DNA of 25,692 nucleotides, from positions 1 through 25,692 of the forward strand of contig JAVVPN010000040.1 of the NCBI GenBank assembly GCA_036655755.1, in the 5' to 3' direction. The position numbers were made by a program, and so were the translations under genes. The notes under the pieces were generated by a model that saw only the letters and a program-made list of their open reading frames with translations, did no database searches and was not told the DNA's origin. Position 1 is the first letter of the stretch. The number at the start of each line of letters is the position of its first letter. Shown piece by piece: positions 1 to 7,197 of the stretch. The stretch is from JAUNSR01 sp036655755 (GTDB lineage Bacteria > Bacteroidota > Bacteroidia > Bacteroidales > JAUNSR01).

Positions 1-34
1 GTCCTTTTCTTACTAATTGCTGAATTGTAGGCAT
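1..34 (-). CDS. rpsL: Ribosomal protein S12, first 11 codons (partial)
   Basis: Read on the minus strand, an ATG at 34-32 begins MPTIQQLVRKG, which is the conserved N-terminus of bacterial ribosomal protein S12 (start of S12 in the small-subunit decoding centre). The gene runs off the left edge, so only 11 codons are visible. S12 normally opens the str operon (rpsL-rpsG-fusA), whose remaining genes would lie outside the window. The start has an A/T-rich upstream stretch and no clear Shine-Dalgarno, as is usual in Bacteroidota. It is preceded by a long folded leader and two promoter candidates on the same strand. The identification rests on a short but highly characteristic peptide. Confidence 0.9.
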   Translation of the reverse strand, partial: MPTIQQLVRKG

Positions 35-90
35 TTCTTAGAACTTTTAGTCTTTAAAATTTAATATATGATTCTCGTTATAGTCTTTTA

Positions 91-145
91 CGGCTATAAA
101 AACAGCCGCTATCCGGGTTATAATCAAATCTTTATAACGGACAGC
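91..145 (-). promoter_or_regulatory. Structured rpsL 5' leader, two adjacent hairpins
   Basis: In the predicted rpsL leader (about 134 nt from the proximal promoter to the ATG) two hairpins lie back to back. The first (145-108 in transcript order) pairs GCTGTCCG with CGGATAGC (one G-U) and TTATAA with TTATAA around an 8-nt loop, with a 2-nt CC bulge. The second (108-91) is a 7-pair stem, CGGCTGT with ATAGCCG, capped by four U. No U-run follows, so these are not an intrinsic terminator. Autogenous control by a ribosomal protein is common for such operons, but that role here is inference. Confidence 0.55.
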
Positions 146-171
146 AACCACATTATAACGCAAAAACGGTG

Positions 172-203
172 CAAATATAATACCTTTCAGGATTCTAACC
201 AAA
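172..203 (-). promoter_or_regulatory. Proximal rpsL promoter (Bacteroidetes type)
   Basis: On the minus strand, TTTG at 203-200 is followed after 20 bp by TATATTTG at 179-172, matching the Bacteroidetes sigma-ABfr pattern TTTG-N19-21-TAnnTTTG in full. Transcription would start near 168 and read leftward through the folded leader into rpsL. Confidence 0.75.
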
Positions 204-366
204 TGAAATACAAACATTTTAGCTTTTTTCGTACCTAATTAAGTTACTTCAAATAAACCAACCGATACTTTCAACTCTAAATTTGTAATTCACGGCGATT
301 TAGAAACTCGAGGGTCAATTTATGTATTCAACCCAGGTTCGTTTGCCTCTTCGATTTTTCGTGTCG

Positions 367-396
367 CAAAGGTACTACATTTATACAATAACTCAA
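367..396 (-). promoter_or_regulatory. Distal promoter upstream of rpsL
   Basis: On the minus strand, TTG at 396-394 precedes TACCTTTG (374-367), with the -7 octamer 19 bp downstream and followed by C, a canonical Bacteroidetes promoter. It begins just after the terminator of the upstream envelope operon and reads toward rpsL. About 190 nt separate it from the proximal promoter. That stretch contains no convincing ORF, but does contain a weak 7-pair hairpin (GGGT...ACCC, 334-312). Confidence 0.6.
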
Positions 397-427
397 TGGT
401 AGTTAGCAACTTTTAATTCAAAATTCC

Positions 428-463
428 ATAAAAACAGATTTATAATCCGATAATTAAATCTGT
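428..463 (-). terminator. Intrinsic terminator of the DUF5723/lipoprotein operon
   Basis: On the minus strand a perfect 9-bp stem, ACAGATTTA with TAAATCTGT (463-455 and 442-434), is followed at once by TTTTAT. It lies about 65 nt past the stop codon of the DUF5723-like gene and just before the distal rpsL promoter, so it cleanly separates the two transcription units. Confidence 0.65.
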
Positions 464-526
464 ATAACATAACCCCTCCCGATTTTTACTTTTCTCAGCT
501 TTTCCGCTTCTTTTCACAAAGTATAC

Positions 527-1927
527 TTACATTCTGTTACCCCATGCAAAGTTTATTCCCATACACACATTCGCGTTCAGATTATTAACCGGAATAAACT
601 GAGGCGTCACCCGGGTTATCATAAAATCAGACCCCACGAAAAAATTGAATCCTTTCGGGTGAAAATTCATAATAAATCCGAATCCGGGACCATACGTAGA
701 CCATGCACCGCTTACCGTAGCCTCAAACCATCTGACAGGCGCAATATTTACGGATGCACGCGCTTCAGCCCATGTAAAGTAAGGATGAACATGTACCGAC
801 GAAAGCATTCCGAATGAAAGATTACGATATGCCGGAAGTATGTATTCTCCCCCTATATTGGCTGTAGCCCCAAGAGCGGTCGTTTTCCGAATCTTCCCTC
901 CGTCGTATATTTTTATCATCTCCTCGAGGTCCGTTCCCAGATTATCCCATTGTTCATCAAGCGTAGGATAATCACTGTCACTTCCCACTCCAATCGTTTC
1001 AAATCCCTTAAATGAGTAGGGTTCATTCCCGCTCGCTCCCTCCAGCGTATTAAACCAGCCAATAAAGCCAAGGTCGGTAATTGCCCCCGATAAGCTGAAA
1101 TCTTCCGAGATTTGCCAGTTAACACCCAAGTCCAGCCCCAGCCCCATGCCACTTACTCCGGGCGAACCTAAAACAAGTTTTTCAATCTCCCCTTTTTCAT
1201 TATTGCGGAAGGTTGCGCTTTTTGACGAAGCATGCAGATAACCATTTGCATGAATCAGCCATTCCTGCTCATTCATCGAAATACGCATATCCCGGAACCG
1301 GGTATTTACATGAGCTATTCCTACCAACACTTTGAGGGTAGCTCCAATACTTAGGTTATCGGTTATTGCCCGTGCATGATTAAAGCTGACATCCACATAA
1401 TTCGATGTATTCATCTGAAAATCCTCAATAAGAAACGACTGACGGTCTCCGGTGCCAAGTTCTGAGCTTTTCATAAATTCGAATAATTCATACGGCGCGC
1501 TTACGTTGTTGCGCGAATGCATTCCGATGCCAATCGTATTAAAGCCGCCTAAGCCTTTAAATCCGCATGAAAACAGGGCCATATCCACATTGGCCGCAAT
1601 CTTGTTACGCGAACGCAGGCTCTGTAAAAAATCCTGCTCATTAACACTGCGATGCATAAACGTAGTCAGCTTCGACTTACCAAGCGGATCATCATAGGGA
1701 TAAAGGAAGTTGGATAATCCGACATTACCATTCGCAGAAACATCTACATTACCAAAAGCAGGCATACTAAAATAAGCACGCTCCGCCATAAAAGCCGGAT
1801 TCATTAGATGTCGGTAATAATAACCTTTCAGAAAATAAGCACTTTTCATCTCCTGTGCCTGCAGCGACACACTAATCGCTCCCGTCAACAGAGCTAGGAG
1901 CAGACCGAACAGATAATTTCGCATCAT
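527..1927 (-). CDS. DUF5723-like outer-membrane beta-barrel protein
   Basis: This 466-residue protein has a cleavable signal peptide (residues 1-24, hydrophobic core around LFGLLLALL, likely cut after LQA to leave an N-terminal Gln). It then has a motif typical of Bacteroidota porin-like proteins (RHLMNPAFMAE) and a long run of alternating, glycine/aromatic-rich strands through to the C-terminus. Its look and length fit the DUF5723 family, which resembles PorP/FadL-type barrels; substrate or partner is unknown. Its ATG overlaps the stop of the upstream lipoprotein gene (ATGA, with a second ATG directly after), so the two are probably translationally coupled and work together at the outer membrane. 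A terminator follows. The family call is from recognition of the fold pattern; the barrel location is inference. Confidence 0.7.
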   Translation of the reverse strand: MMRNYLFGLLLALLTGAISVSLQAQEMKSAYFLKGYYYRHLMNPAFMAERAYFSMPAFGNVDVSANGNVGLSNFLYPYDDPLGKSKLTTFMHRSVNEQDFLQSLRSRNKIAANVDMALFSCGFKGLGGFNTIGIGMHSRNNVSAPYELFEFMKSSELGTGDRQSFLIEDFQMNTSNYVDVSFNHARAITDNLSIGATLKVLVGIAHVNTRFRDMRISMNEQEWLIHANGYLHASSKSATFRNNEKGEIEKLVLGSPGVSGMGLGLDLGVNWQISEDFSLSGAITDLGFIGWFNTLEGASGNEPYSFKGFETIGVGSDSDYPTLDEQWDNLGTDLEEMIKIYDGGKIRKTTALGATANIGGEYILPAYRNLSFGMLSSVHVHPYFTWAEARASVNIAPVRWFEATVSGAWSTYGPGFGFIMNFHPKGFNFFVGSDFMITRVTPQFIPVNNLNANVCMGINFAWGNRM

Positions 1928-3750
1928 TCTTTATCTAAATTTATATTTATACCACCCAGCAGTTTAATCCGTAGATTCGTAAGCTGTACAAATTGATTTT
2001 CACGCAATAAAACTCCTTCCGGCAACCCTCCGGCATATCCGTCAATTAAAAGATCTAATGATTCAAGAAGGGGCAATCCATCCTTTTCAATCACGACTTT
2101 TAATGAGGTTTCTGTTTTAACGGCATCTTTCCCGTCAATTCCGGCCTGAATATCACAGGTTTCACCCACAATCGTTTCAATCACATTATTATCCGTATCT
2201 CGTCCTACCACACTCAAATTAAGGTCGACCGGTATCGTATTCAAAGCATCCGCCATCACCTCCAAGATGATCCGATCTTGCTTAGAGGCATATTTTTCAA
2301 GTTCCTTCTTAATTCCCTCCACACGCTGCACATAACTCAATTCTAGCGTTTCGAAATGCAGAGGCATCACTACTTCATAACTCGCCGAGATAAATTTATC
2401 AGCCTCCGGACTAAGGTCTATTTCATGAGCCACCGACTGGTCTGCAACGGCATCTACCTGTACGGAAACAGACTCCGGCAACCCTTTAAACAATTCGGAA
2501 AGCTCTGGTACACGAACGGTCTCATAGCCGGGACGTTCCGTCCCCTGTTTTGAAATAAGAAATTGTGACTGCGCCGGCTCTCCATTCTCACTTGACGGTG
2601 CCAGACGTATATGTATGGGAGGCAACTGAGAATATTCGGCGCCATAAGAGGCCTCTGAGCGAGTAGACAACTTCAATTCCAAATCCAACGGAACTCCCAT
2701 CGTATTGTCGACGGTAAAATAAACCTGAGGATTATACAAATCGAGCAAAGCATCCTGTTTTATAAAATCAAGCTCCTCTTCCAATTCTAACGGAAGTTGC
2801 TGCTGAATCGTTTCAAAATCAGGATTCACATATCCTTTTACCATCCCGACTGTTATTTCATTCAATGAGATGATTGGAGTTATAATCACATTCTTAAGAC
2901 CCGAAGCTTTAACTCCGGCTACCTGCGTTTTTATTTTACCGGCAAGTTCTATTTTATTGTCGGATTCAATACGCAACCACGATTCGCCATTTTCTTTTAC
3001 AGGCACAAATCCGGCACCTTCATTAAACGAACGAAAATCCATACCTATTATTTCAAGTTGTGTCTGATAACCTTTATGCGGATCAAAACCATCATTCAAT
3101 AAAAGGACATGATCTTTCACACGAGGATCATTCAACTGAATAAAATCAGGAAAACGAACTTCAAAATTTTCTAAGGTAAGAGAGTCAATCTCCTTTGGAA
3201 AATTATCCGGAAAATCTAAATGAACATTGAGATAAACGCAACTCCCTTTCTCAGCAAGCACTTCATGTATTATTTCAAATTCGGATGGTATTTTCTCATT
3301 GATATCCAGTTTCCCATCTGTATATAACACCGCCTCCATAAACTCATTTTCTATTGAATTTACTGGCAGCCCCGATTGACTCCGAAAAAAACCAGGTTTA
3401 AAAAAAGACAAAGGCTTCTTGATATCAAAATCCACCTTTATAGGCGACACCTGAAACCGATCAATAGAAAAGCGAACCGGATCAATCTCTATTCGGCTTT
3501 CCTCCATTACTCCTTTTTTACGGTAAGCATATACCCCTCCCTCCAGTACAATCGATTCCGACTCTCCAATCAGCTTCGACACCCTGATTTTTTCCATATT
3601 CCCAACAGGGAGAAGAATTCCGTCTGCCCCAATTGTGATATCTTTATTTATGCCTTTTGATAAGTCATACTCCTCATAAACACAAGAAGAGAGTAAACAA
3701 AACATACCGGCAACGAACGATAAACATTTTAATTGATAAGAATAATACAT
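1924..3750 (-). CDS. Large Bacteroidales lipoprotein of unknown function
   Basis: An open frame extends back to 3843, but I place the start at the ATG at 3750. From there the protein begins with a classical type II signal peptide ending in LSSC (Cys23), and a promoter lies at 3810-3839, inside the longer frame. The mature lipoprotein is about 586 residues, rich in beta-strand patterns, without transmembrane segments. Acidic residues follow the lipidated Cys closely (CVYEEYD), somewhat like the Bacteroidota lipoprotein export signal for surface display; this is only suggestive. It is co-transcribed and coupled by a 4-bp overlap with the DUF5723-like barrel protein, suggesting a lipoprotein/barrel pair. 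I do not recognise a named family and assign no activity. Confidence 0.75.
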   Translation of the reverse strand: MYYSYQLKCLSFVAGMFCLLSSCVYEEYDLSKGINKDITIGADGILLPVGNMEKIRVSKLIGESESIVLEGGVYAYRKKGVMEESRIEIDPVRFSIDRFQVSPIKVDFDIKKPLSFFKPGFFRSQSGLPVNSIENEFMEAVLYTDGKLDINEKIPSEFEIIHEVLAEKGSCVYLNVHLDFPDNFPKEIDSLTLENFEVRFPDFIQLNDPRVKDHVLLLNDGFDPHKGYQTQLEIIGMDFRSFNEGAGFVPVKENGESWLRIESDNKIELAGKIKTQVAGVKASGLKNVIITPIISLNEITVGMVKGYVNPDFETIQQQLPLELEEELDFIKQDALLDLYNPQVYFTVDNTMGVPLDLELKLSTRSEASYGAEYSQLPPIHIRLAPSSENGEPAQSQFLISKQGTERPGYETVRVPELSELFKGLPESVSVQVDAVADQSVAHEIDLSPEADKFISASYEVVMPLHFETLELSYVQRVEGIKKELEKYASKQDRIILEVMADALNTIPVDLNLSVVGRDTDNNVIETIVGETCDIQAGIDGKDAVKTETSLKVVIEKDGLPLLESLDLLIDGYAGGLPEGVLLRENQFVQLTNLRIKLLGGININLDKE

Positions 3751-3809
3751 AGTATAATGAATGAAAAAGAGTAACCGAACAAACTGCACTTTAAAACCAA
3801 TCTTTTTAT

Positions 3810-3839
3810 CAAAAGTAAACGAACTGATACGTAAATCAA
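3810..3839 (-). promoter_or_regulatory. Promoter of the lipoprotein/DUF5723 operon
   Basis: On the minus strand, TTG at 3839-3837 is followed 19 bp later by TACTTTTG at 3817-3810, a full Bacteroidetes promoter. The start of transcription would be near 3806, about 55 nt before the ATG at 3750. Because it lies downstream of the first possible ATG (3843), it argues for the shorter protein. Confidence 0.65.
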
Positions 3840-4173
3840 CCATTAATGCTTAATAATCAATATATTTAACAAAATAAACACCCTGTTTAGACAGATTCCA
3901 TTCCAATTATAAAAGTCATAAACAACAATAAATCGTCTATCCCAAATGCGAACACGTTGCTGATAGCCACTATTTTCCGAATTTAGCCCCAATAATCACA
4001 GATTCAGACAAAAGCAACCGCAGTTAATAAGCTATATAAAAATCAATATTTATTCACATTACCCTTTTTTAACCGATTGCGCGCAAACCGAAGCCAAAGA
4101 TCAGACAAAAAGTCAACCGGAAGAGAATATTCGTATTGGGTTGTTCAGAGTACGTCTCCCGGCTGCTTATCTA

Positions 4174-4196
4174 ATAGTGTAAAATCACTATCTTTA
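4174..4196 (+). promoter_or_regulatory. Possible promoter/operator of the HpaII-like/rnhB operon
   Basis: The spacer between the divergent lipoprotein and HpaII-like genes (3844-4216) holds no gene that I can support. Near its right end TATCTTTA (4189-4196) matches TAnnTTTG at all but the last base and sits 20 nt before the ATG at 4217; no clear -33 TTG is seen. A 6-bp inverted repeat, ATAGTG...CACTAT (4174-4179 and 4186-4191, 6-nt spacer), overlaps this box and could be an operator. Both calls are weak. Confidence 0.35.
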
Positions 4197-4216
4197 TGAC
4201 TTCTAAATAATCAATT

Positions 4217-5326
4217 ATGTATTTGAAAGGAAACAAACAAGAGTGGAGTAAAATATATGGATTCTTCCGGTTAATGGATCAGCTGGGAGTATCAGAGGGA
4301 AACCGATCGCTGGAAGCTAAAAACGAATCGTTTTTAACATTACGCCGATTACACCGTATATTACCCAATGGAACACTGACCCTGTATCCGATGCAATCGG
4401 AATGGCGCATCATCAGAGAATTTACAGAAGAAGAAACAGAAACCGTTGTAAAACAAGAAATATGTTTACCGGCAGAACGTTTTACAAGTTGTGCAGATCT
4501 GATTTATCAAAAAATAAAAGGGTCTGAAGAGGTATTTGAATGCGATGAAGCCGAGACGTTGCTCGAAGAGATAGGAATCTACGATTTTTATACCGCATCT
4601 GAAGAGGGCGACGATTTTCAGGCCGTTTTTTATGACGCACGCAACGACTATGAAGTATTTCATAAAATCAGGGTACGCTCTTTGATGGATCCGTTCTATT
4701 TGGTAGCCGCCAACAGAGCCTCAAACTTTAAGTACGACATCACACAGGTAAAATTCTCAAATCCCGAAACAAATAAGATTAATGGTATCGGCGACAATGA
4801 AACCGGTTCGATCTATCGATTGGAAGAGATATTTCGTTTGGGCGGAAAGCTGAAATACACTTCTACCGAAGGGAAATTCTTCTTAAACGCATTGCAGCTC
4901 ATAGACATGCAGCTTCCGAAATTATTATCGGAAATGGTACGCCTGTTTTACACGACAGACAAGCTGACGATAAAAGAACTGACTGCAGAATTAAATCAGA
5001 TCAATCTGTTTAAAGTCAAAGAGGAAGTTATCAGCAAGAGCCGTATCTATGAATATAAAATCCGCCAATTCTTATATGCGGCCGCATGCGGACTGAAACC
5101 AACCAAAACATGGCGCGGTAACGGGAATACGCATTACCAAATTTTCATAACAAAGAAAGGCGAACTATTGGGGTATAACCCGGTACAGAAGGAAGAATTC
5201 GAAAAAGTTCTATTTGAAAATACGCGATTAAGCCTGCCAAATGAAGACAAAAACAAATTCGGCACAATTGAAAAAGAGAACGGCCAATGGTTGATTAAAC
5301 TGAATCTTGAAATCCGTTTTAAATAA
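4217..5326 (+). CDS. HpaII-family restriction-endonuclease-like protein, probably catalytically altered
   Basis: This 369-residue soluble protein matches the HpaII (CCGG-cutting type II restriction enzyme) family from end to end. It has the N-terminal GNKQEWSKIYGFFRLM (family: GNKGEWSE.YxxLKLL), the central D-x14-K/R-S region, RIYEYKIRQFL near residue 280, and the C-terminal NKFGTIEKENGQW...KLNLEIRF. Length is close to HpaII (about 360). In HpaII the central motif, as I remember it, reads HD...GFSIKSxLG; here it is YD(140)...IRVR(154)S, so the expected catalytic Lys is Arg, and the following TLLNAS-like stretch is FYLVAA. There is no methyltransferase gene beside it. The gene is 2 nt upstream of rnhB and probably co-transcribed. 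Family membership is seen; loss of cleavage and a domesticated role are inference. Confidence 0.82.
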   Translation: MYLKGNKQEWSKIYGFFRLMDQLGVSEGNRSLEAKNESFLTLRRLHRILPNGTLTLYPMQSEWRIIREFTEEETETVVKQEICLPAERFTSCADLIYQKIKGSEEVFECDEAETLLEEIGIYDFYTASEEGDDFQAVFYDARNDYEVFHKIRVRSLMDPFYLVAANRASNFKYDITQVKFSNPETNKINGIGDNETGSIYRLEEIFRLGGKLKYTSTEGKFFLNALQLIDMQLPKLLSEMVRLFYTTDKLTIKELTAELNQINLFKVKEEVISKSRIYEYKIRQFLYAAACGLKPTKTWRGNGNTHYQIFITKKGELLGYNPVQKEEFEKVLFENTRLSLPNEDKNKFGTIEKENGQWLIKLNLEIRFK

Positions 5327-5328
5327 AT

Positions 5329-5925
5329 ATGCTACAGCCCTATTTACATAAAGGAGTTATCGAGGCCGGATGCGATGAAGCCGGAAGAGGATGTCTGGCT
5401 GGTCCGGTATTTGCCGCAGCAGTGATCCTGCCGGAAGATTTCGAATGCGAATTGCTTAACGACTCAAAGAAACTCACCGAAAAACAGCGCTATGCCCTGC
5501 GCCCCATCATTGAAGAGCATGCTGTGAGCTGGGCGGTAGGTATCGTTACTGAAAAAGAGATTGATAAAATCAACATTCTTCAAGCATCATTTCTTGCCAT
5601 GCATCGTGCCGTTGCACAGCTGTCGCAGAAGCCCGAACACTTATTGATTGACGGAAACCGTTTTAAACCGTATGAAGATATTCCGCATACCACGGTAGTA
5701 AAAGGGGATGGAAAAATGTTGTCGATAGCCGCGGCTTCTATTCTGGCCAAAACCTATCGTGACGATTTCATGTTGAAGATACATGCCCAATATCCGATGT
5801 ATCAATGGGATAAGAATAAGGGATACCCATCGGTTGCCCATCGCAAGGCAATCGAAGCGCATGGACCGTGTGAATACCATCGCATGAGCTTTCGCTTGTT
5901 AAATCCGCAACTTTCATTATTCTAA
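5329..5925 (+). CDS. rnhB: Ribonuclease HII
   Basis: RNase HII removes RNA from RNA-DNA hybrids and nicks at single ribonucleotides in DNA, starting ribonucleotide excision repair in the cytoplasm. The 198-residue protein shows the family signatures: GCDEAGRGCLAGPV with the catalytic Asp-Glu pair near residues 16-17, LNDSKKLTEKQR, LLIDGN with another acidic residue, and SIAAASILAKTYRD with the final Asp. Length is normal and the gene looks intact. Its ATG comes 2 nt after the stop of the HpaII-like gene, so translation is probably coupled. Its stop (TAA) overlaps by 4 bp that of the convergent PAP2 gene, leaving no room for a terminator between them. Confidence 0.97.
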   Translation: MLQPYLHKGVIEAGCDEAGRGCLAGPVFAAAVILPEDFECELLNDSKKLTEKQRYALRPIIEEHAVSWAVGIVTEKEIDKINILQASFLAMHRAVAQLSQKPEHLLIDGNRFKPYEDIPHTTVVKGDGKMLSIAAASILAKTYRDDFMLKIHAQYPMYQWDKNKGYPSVAHRKAIEAHGPCEYHRMSFRLLNPQLSLF

Positions 5926-7187
5926 AACATAATATTAACCGAGCCACCGAGCGTAATTGTCTGATGCCCGATTAAGTGTACCGCACGAATAGCGGGAAGA
6001 TAATTATAGCTCAGGTAGCCCCGGAGTCCCAAATGACGGGCAGGGAGATAAGTTATACTCATGTCCGCACCCCAACACACCCCGTGCTTTCGTTGTTCGC
6101 GGTCAAAACTATTATCATAAACAGGCACATTGCCATACCCTAAAAGCACATTCGCTCCTGCCGCCCAATGCTCTGAAATCGGATAGGAAAAATAAGGTCC
6201 TATCTGGAAAGAGAGAAGATCCATCGATTCATCCCGCAATACATCATCCACCTTCAGTTTCAATCCTGTCATCGCAATCCGCCCCCCGATGCCAAAATAA
6301 GGATTCCAGAACCAAGCACCTTCTACTCCGGCCCGATTTCCTTCTGCTACTTCGATTGTATGTTCATCACTTCTCCCTTTGCGGTCAATCATAAAAGCCA
6401 CTCCCATATAAATTCCCAAAAAAGAGGGCGCATTATCCATATCATACATGGAATATACCTTATTCGGGTGGCGTATTCCGCGTTGTTTAAAAATAAGATC
6501 GGAAAGCCAGTAACCGATTTCAGCCGAAAAAATCCCAATCGCAGCTCCTACCATCACATCACTTACCCAGTGACGATTATTGAGTTGTCTTGAAATCCCC
6601 GTAGCAAGCGCCATCGAATATCCTCCGATACTGTACCAGGGGCTTCGGGTCAGGCCATATTCTTTATGCAACATGGTAGCAGTCATAAAGGCAACTGCCG
6701 TATGCCCGGAAGGAAAAGAATTATAAGTAGTGCCGTCCGGACGCAATACTTTTGTTGAATATTTCAGCGAATTAATGAGCGTCGCACAGATTAGGGCAGA
6801 AAAACCGTCCGAAACCAACATCCGCCCCCACGAACTACGCCCTTCCACGCCGCCCGCTTTTAATCCGAGCATAAATGCAGCGGGGGCGAACTGAAGATAA
6901 TCGTCGTAGTGATAATTGAAGCGGGGGGCAAACTCATTACGTAAACTTCGATAGCGGTCGTCACGTCCTTTTACAATAATCCCACTGATAGCCAGCGGAA
7001 CGGCTGCATGAGTGATTTGGTAAAACTGCGACCGGGTAAAAGCCTCCAGTTTGGAATGGCGGATAGCCGGAGTGGCCGTCACCTTCTCACGTATACAAGT
7101 AGTATCCGATGGTTGTTGACAAAAAATAGCCGTGCCTTGCACAAGCACAGCTATTAACAATATCGTTATTTTCCATCCGGAGATCAT
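5922..7187 (-). CDS. PAP2 phosphatase fused to an outer-membrane barrel-like domain
   Basis: The N-terminal half carries all three PAP2 acid-phosphatase motifs: K-x6-RP (Lys142, Arg-Pro149-150), PSGHT (159-163) and SR-x5-H-x3-D (Ser199 to Asp210), so the active site looks intact. Such enzymes dephosphorylate lipid A, undecaprenyl pyrophosphate or phospholipids at the periplasmic face. The C-terminal part (about 260-421) is unlike the usual PAP2 core: alternating hydrophobic strands, many Gly/Tyr/Trp and a terminal Phe, as in outer-membrane barrels. I chose the ATG at 7187 rather than an in-frame ATG at 7229, which would overlap sufE. The shorter start gives a clean signal peptide (ending near IFC, then QQ) and a 10-nt gap. 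It is last in the minus-strand cluster after sufE. Substrate is unknown. Confidence 0.85.
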   Translation of the reverse strand: MISGWKITILLIAVLVQGTAIFCQQPSDTTCIREKVTATPAIRHSKLEAFTRSQFYQITHAAVPLAISGIIVKGRDDRYRSLRNEFAPRFNYHYDDYLQFAPAAFMLGLKAGGVEGRSSWGRMLVSDGFSALICATLINSLKYSTKVLRPDGTTYNSFPSGHTAVAFMTATMLHKEYGLTRSPWYSIGGYSMALATGISRQLNNRHWVSDVMVGAAIGIFSAEIGYWLSDLIFKQRGIRHPNKVYSMYDMDNAPSFLGIYMGVAFMIDRKGRSDEHTIEVAEGNRAGVEGAWFWNPYFGIGGRIAMTGLKLKVDDVLRDESMDLLSFQIGPYFSYPISEHWAAGANVLLGYGNVPVYDNSFDREQRKHGVCWGADMSITYLPARHLGLRGYLSYNYLPAIRAVHLIGHQTITLGGSVNIMF

Positions 7188-7197
7188 ACCGATTACA

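Noticed and set aside
200..363. Small gene or tRNA between the two rpsL promoters
   Set aside because: Only very short frames (under 15 codons) and no cloverleaf; the interval is better read as leader DNA.
3751..3843. N-terminal 31-codon extension of the large lipoprotein
   Set aside because: A full promoter lies inside it and the downstream ATG gives a proper lipoprotein signal peptide.
3844..4173. Gene in the divergent spacer before the HpaII-like gene, such as a controller protein or methyltransferase fragment
   Set aside because: A/T-rich with frequent stops on both strands and no recognisable peptide.
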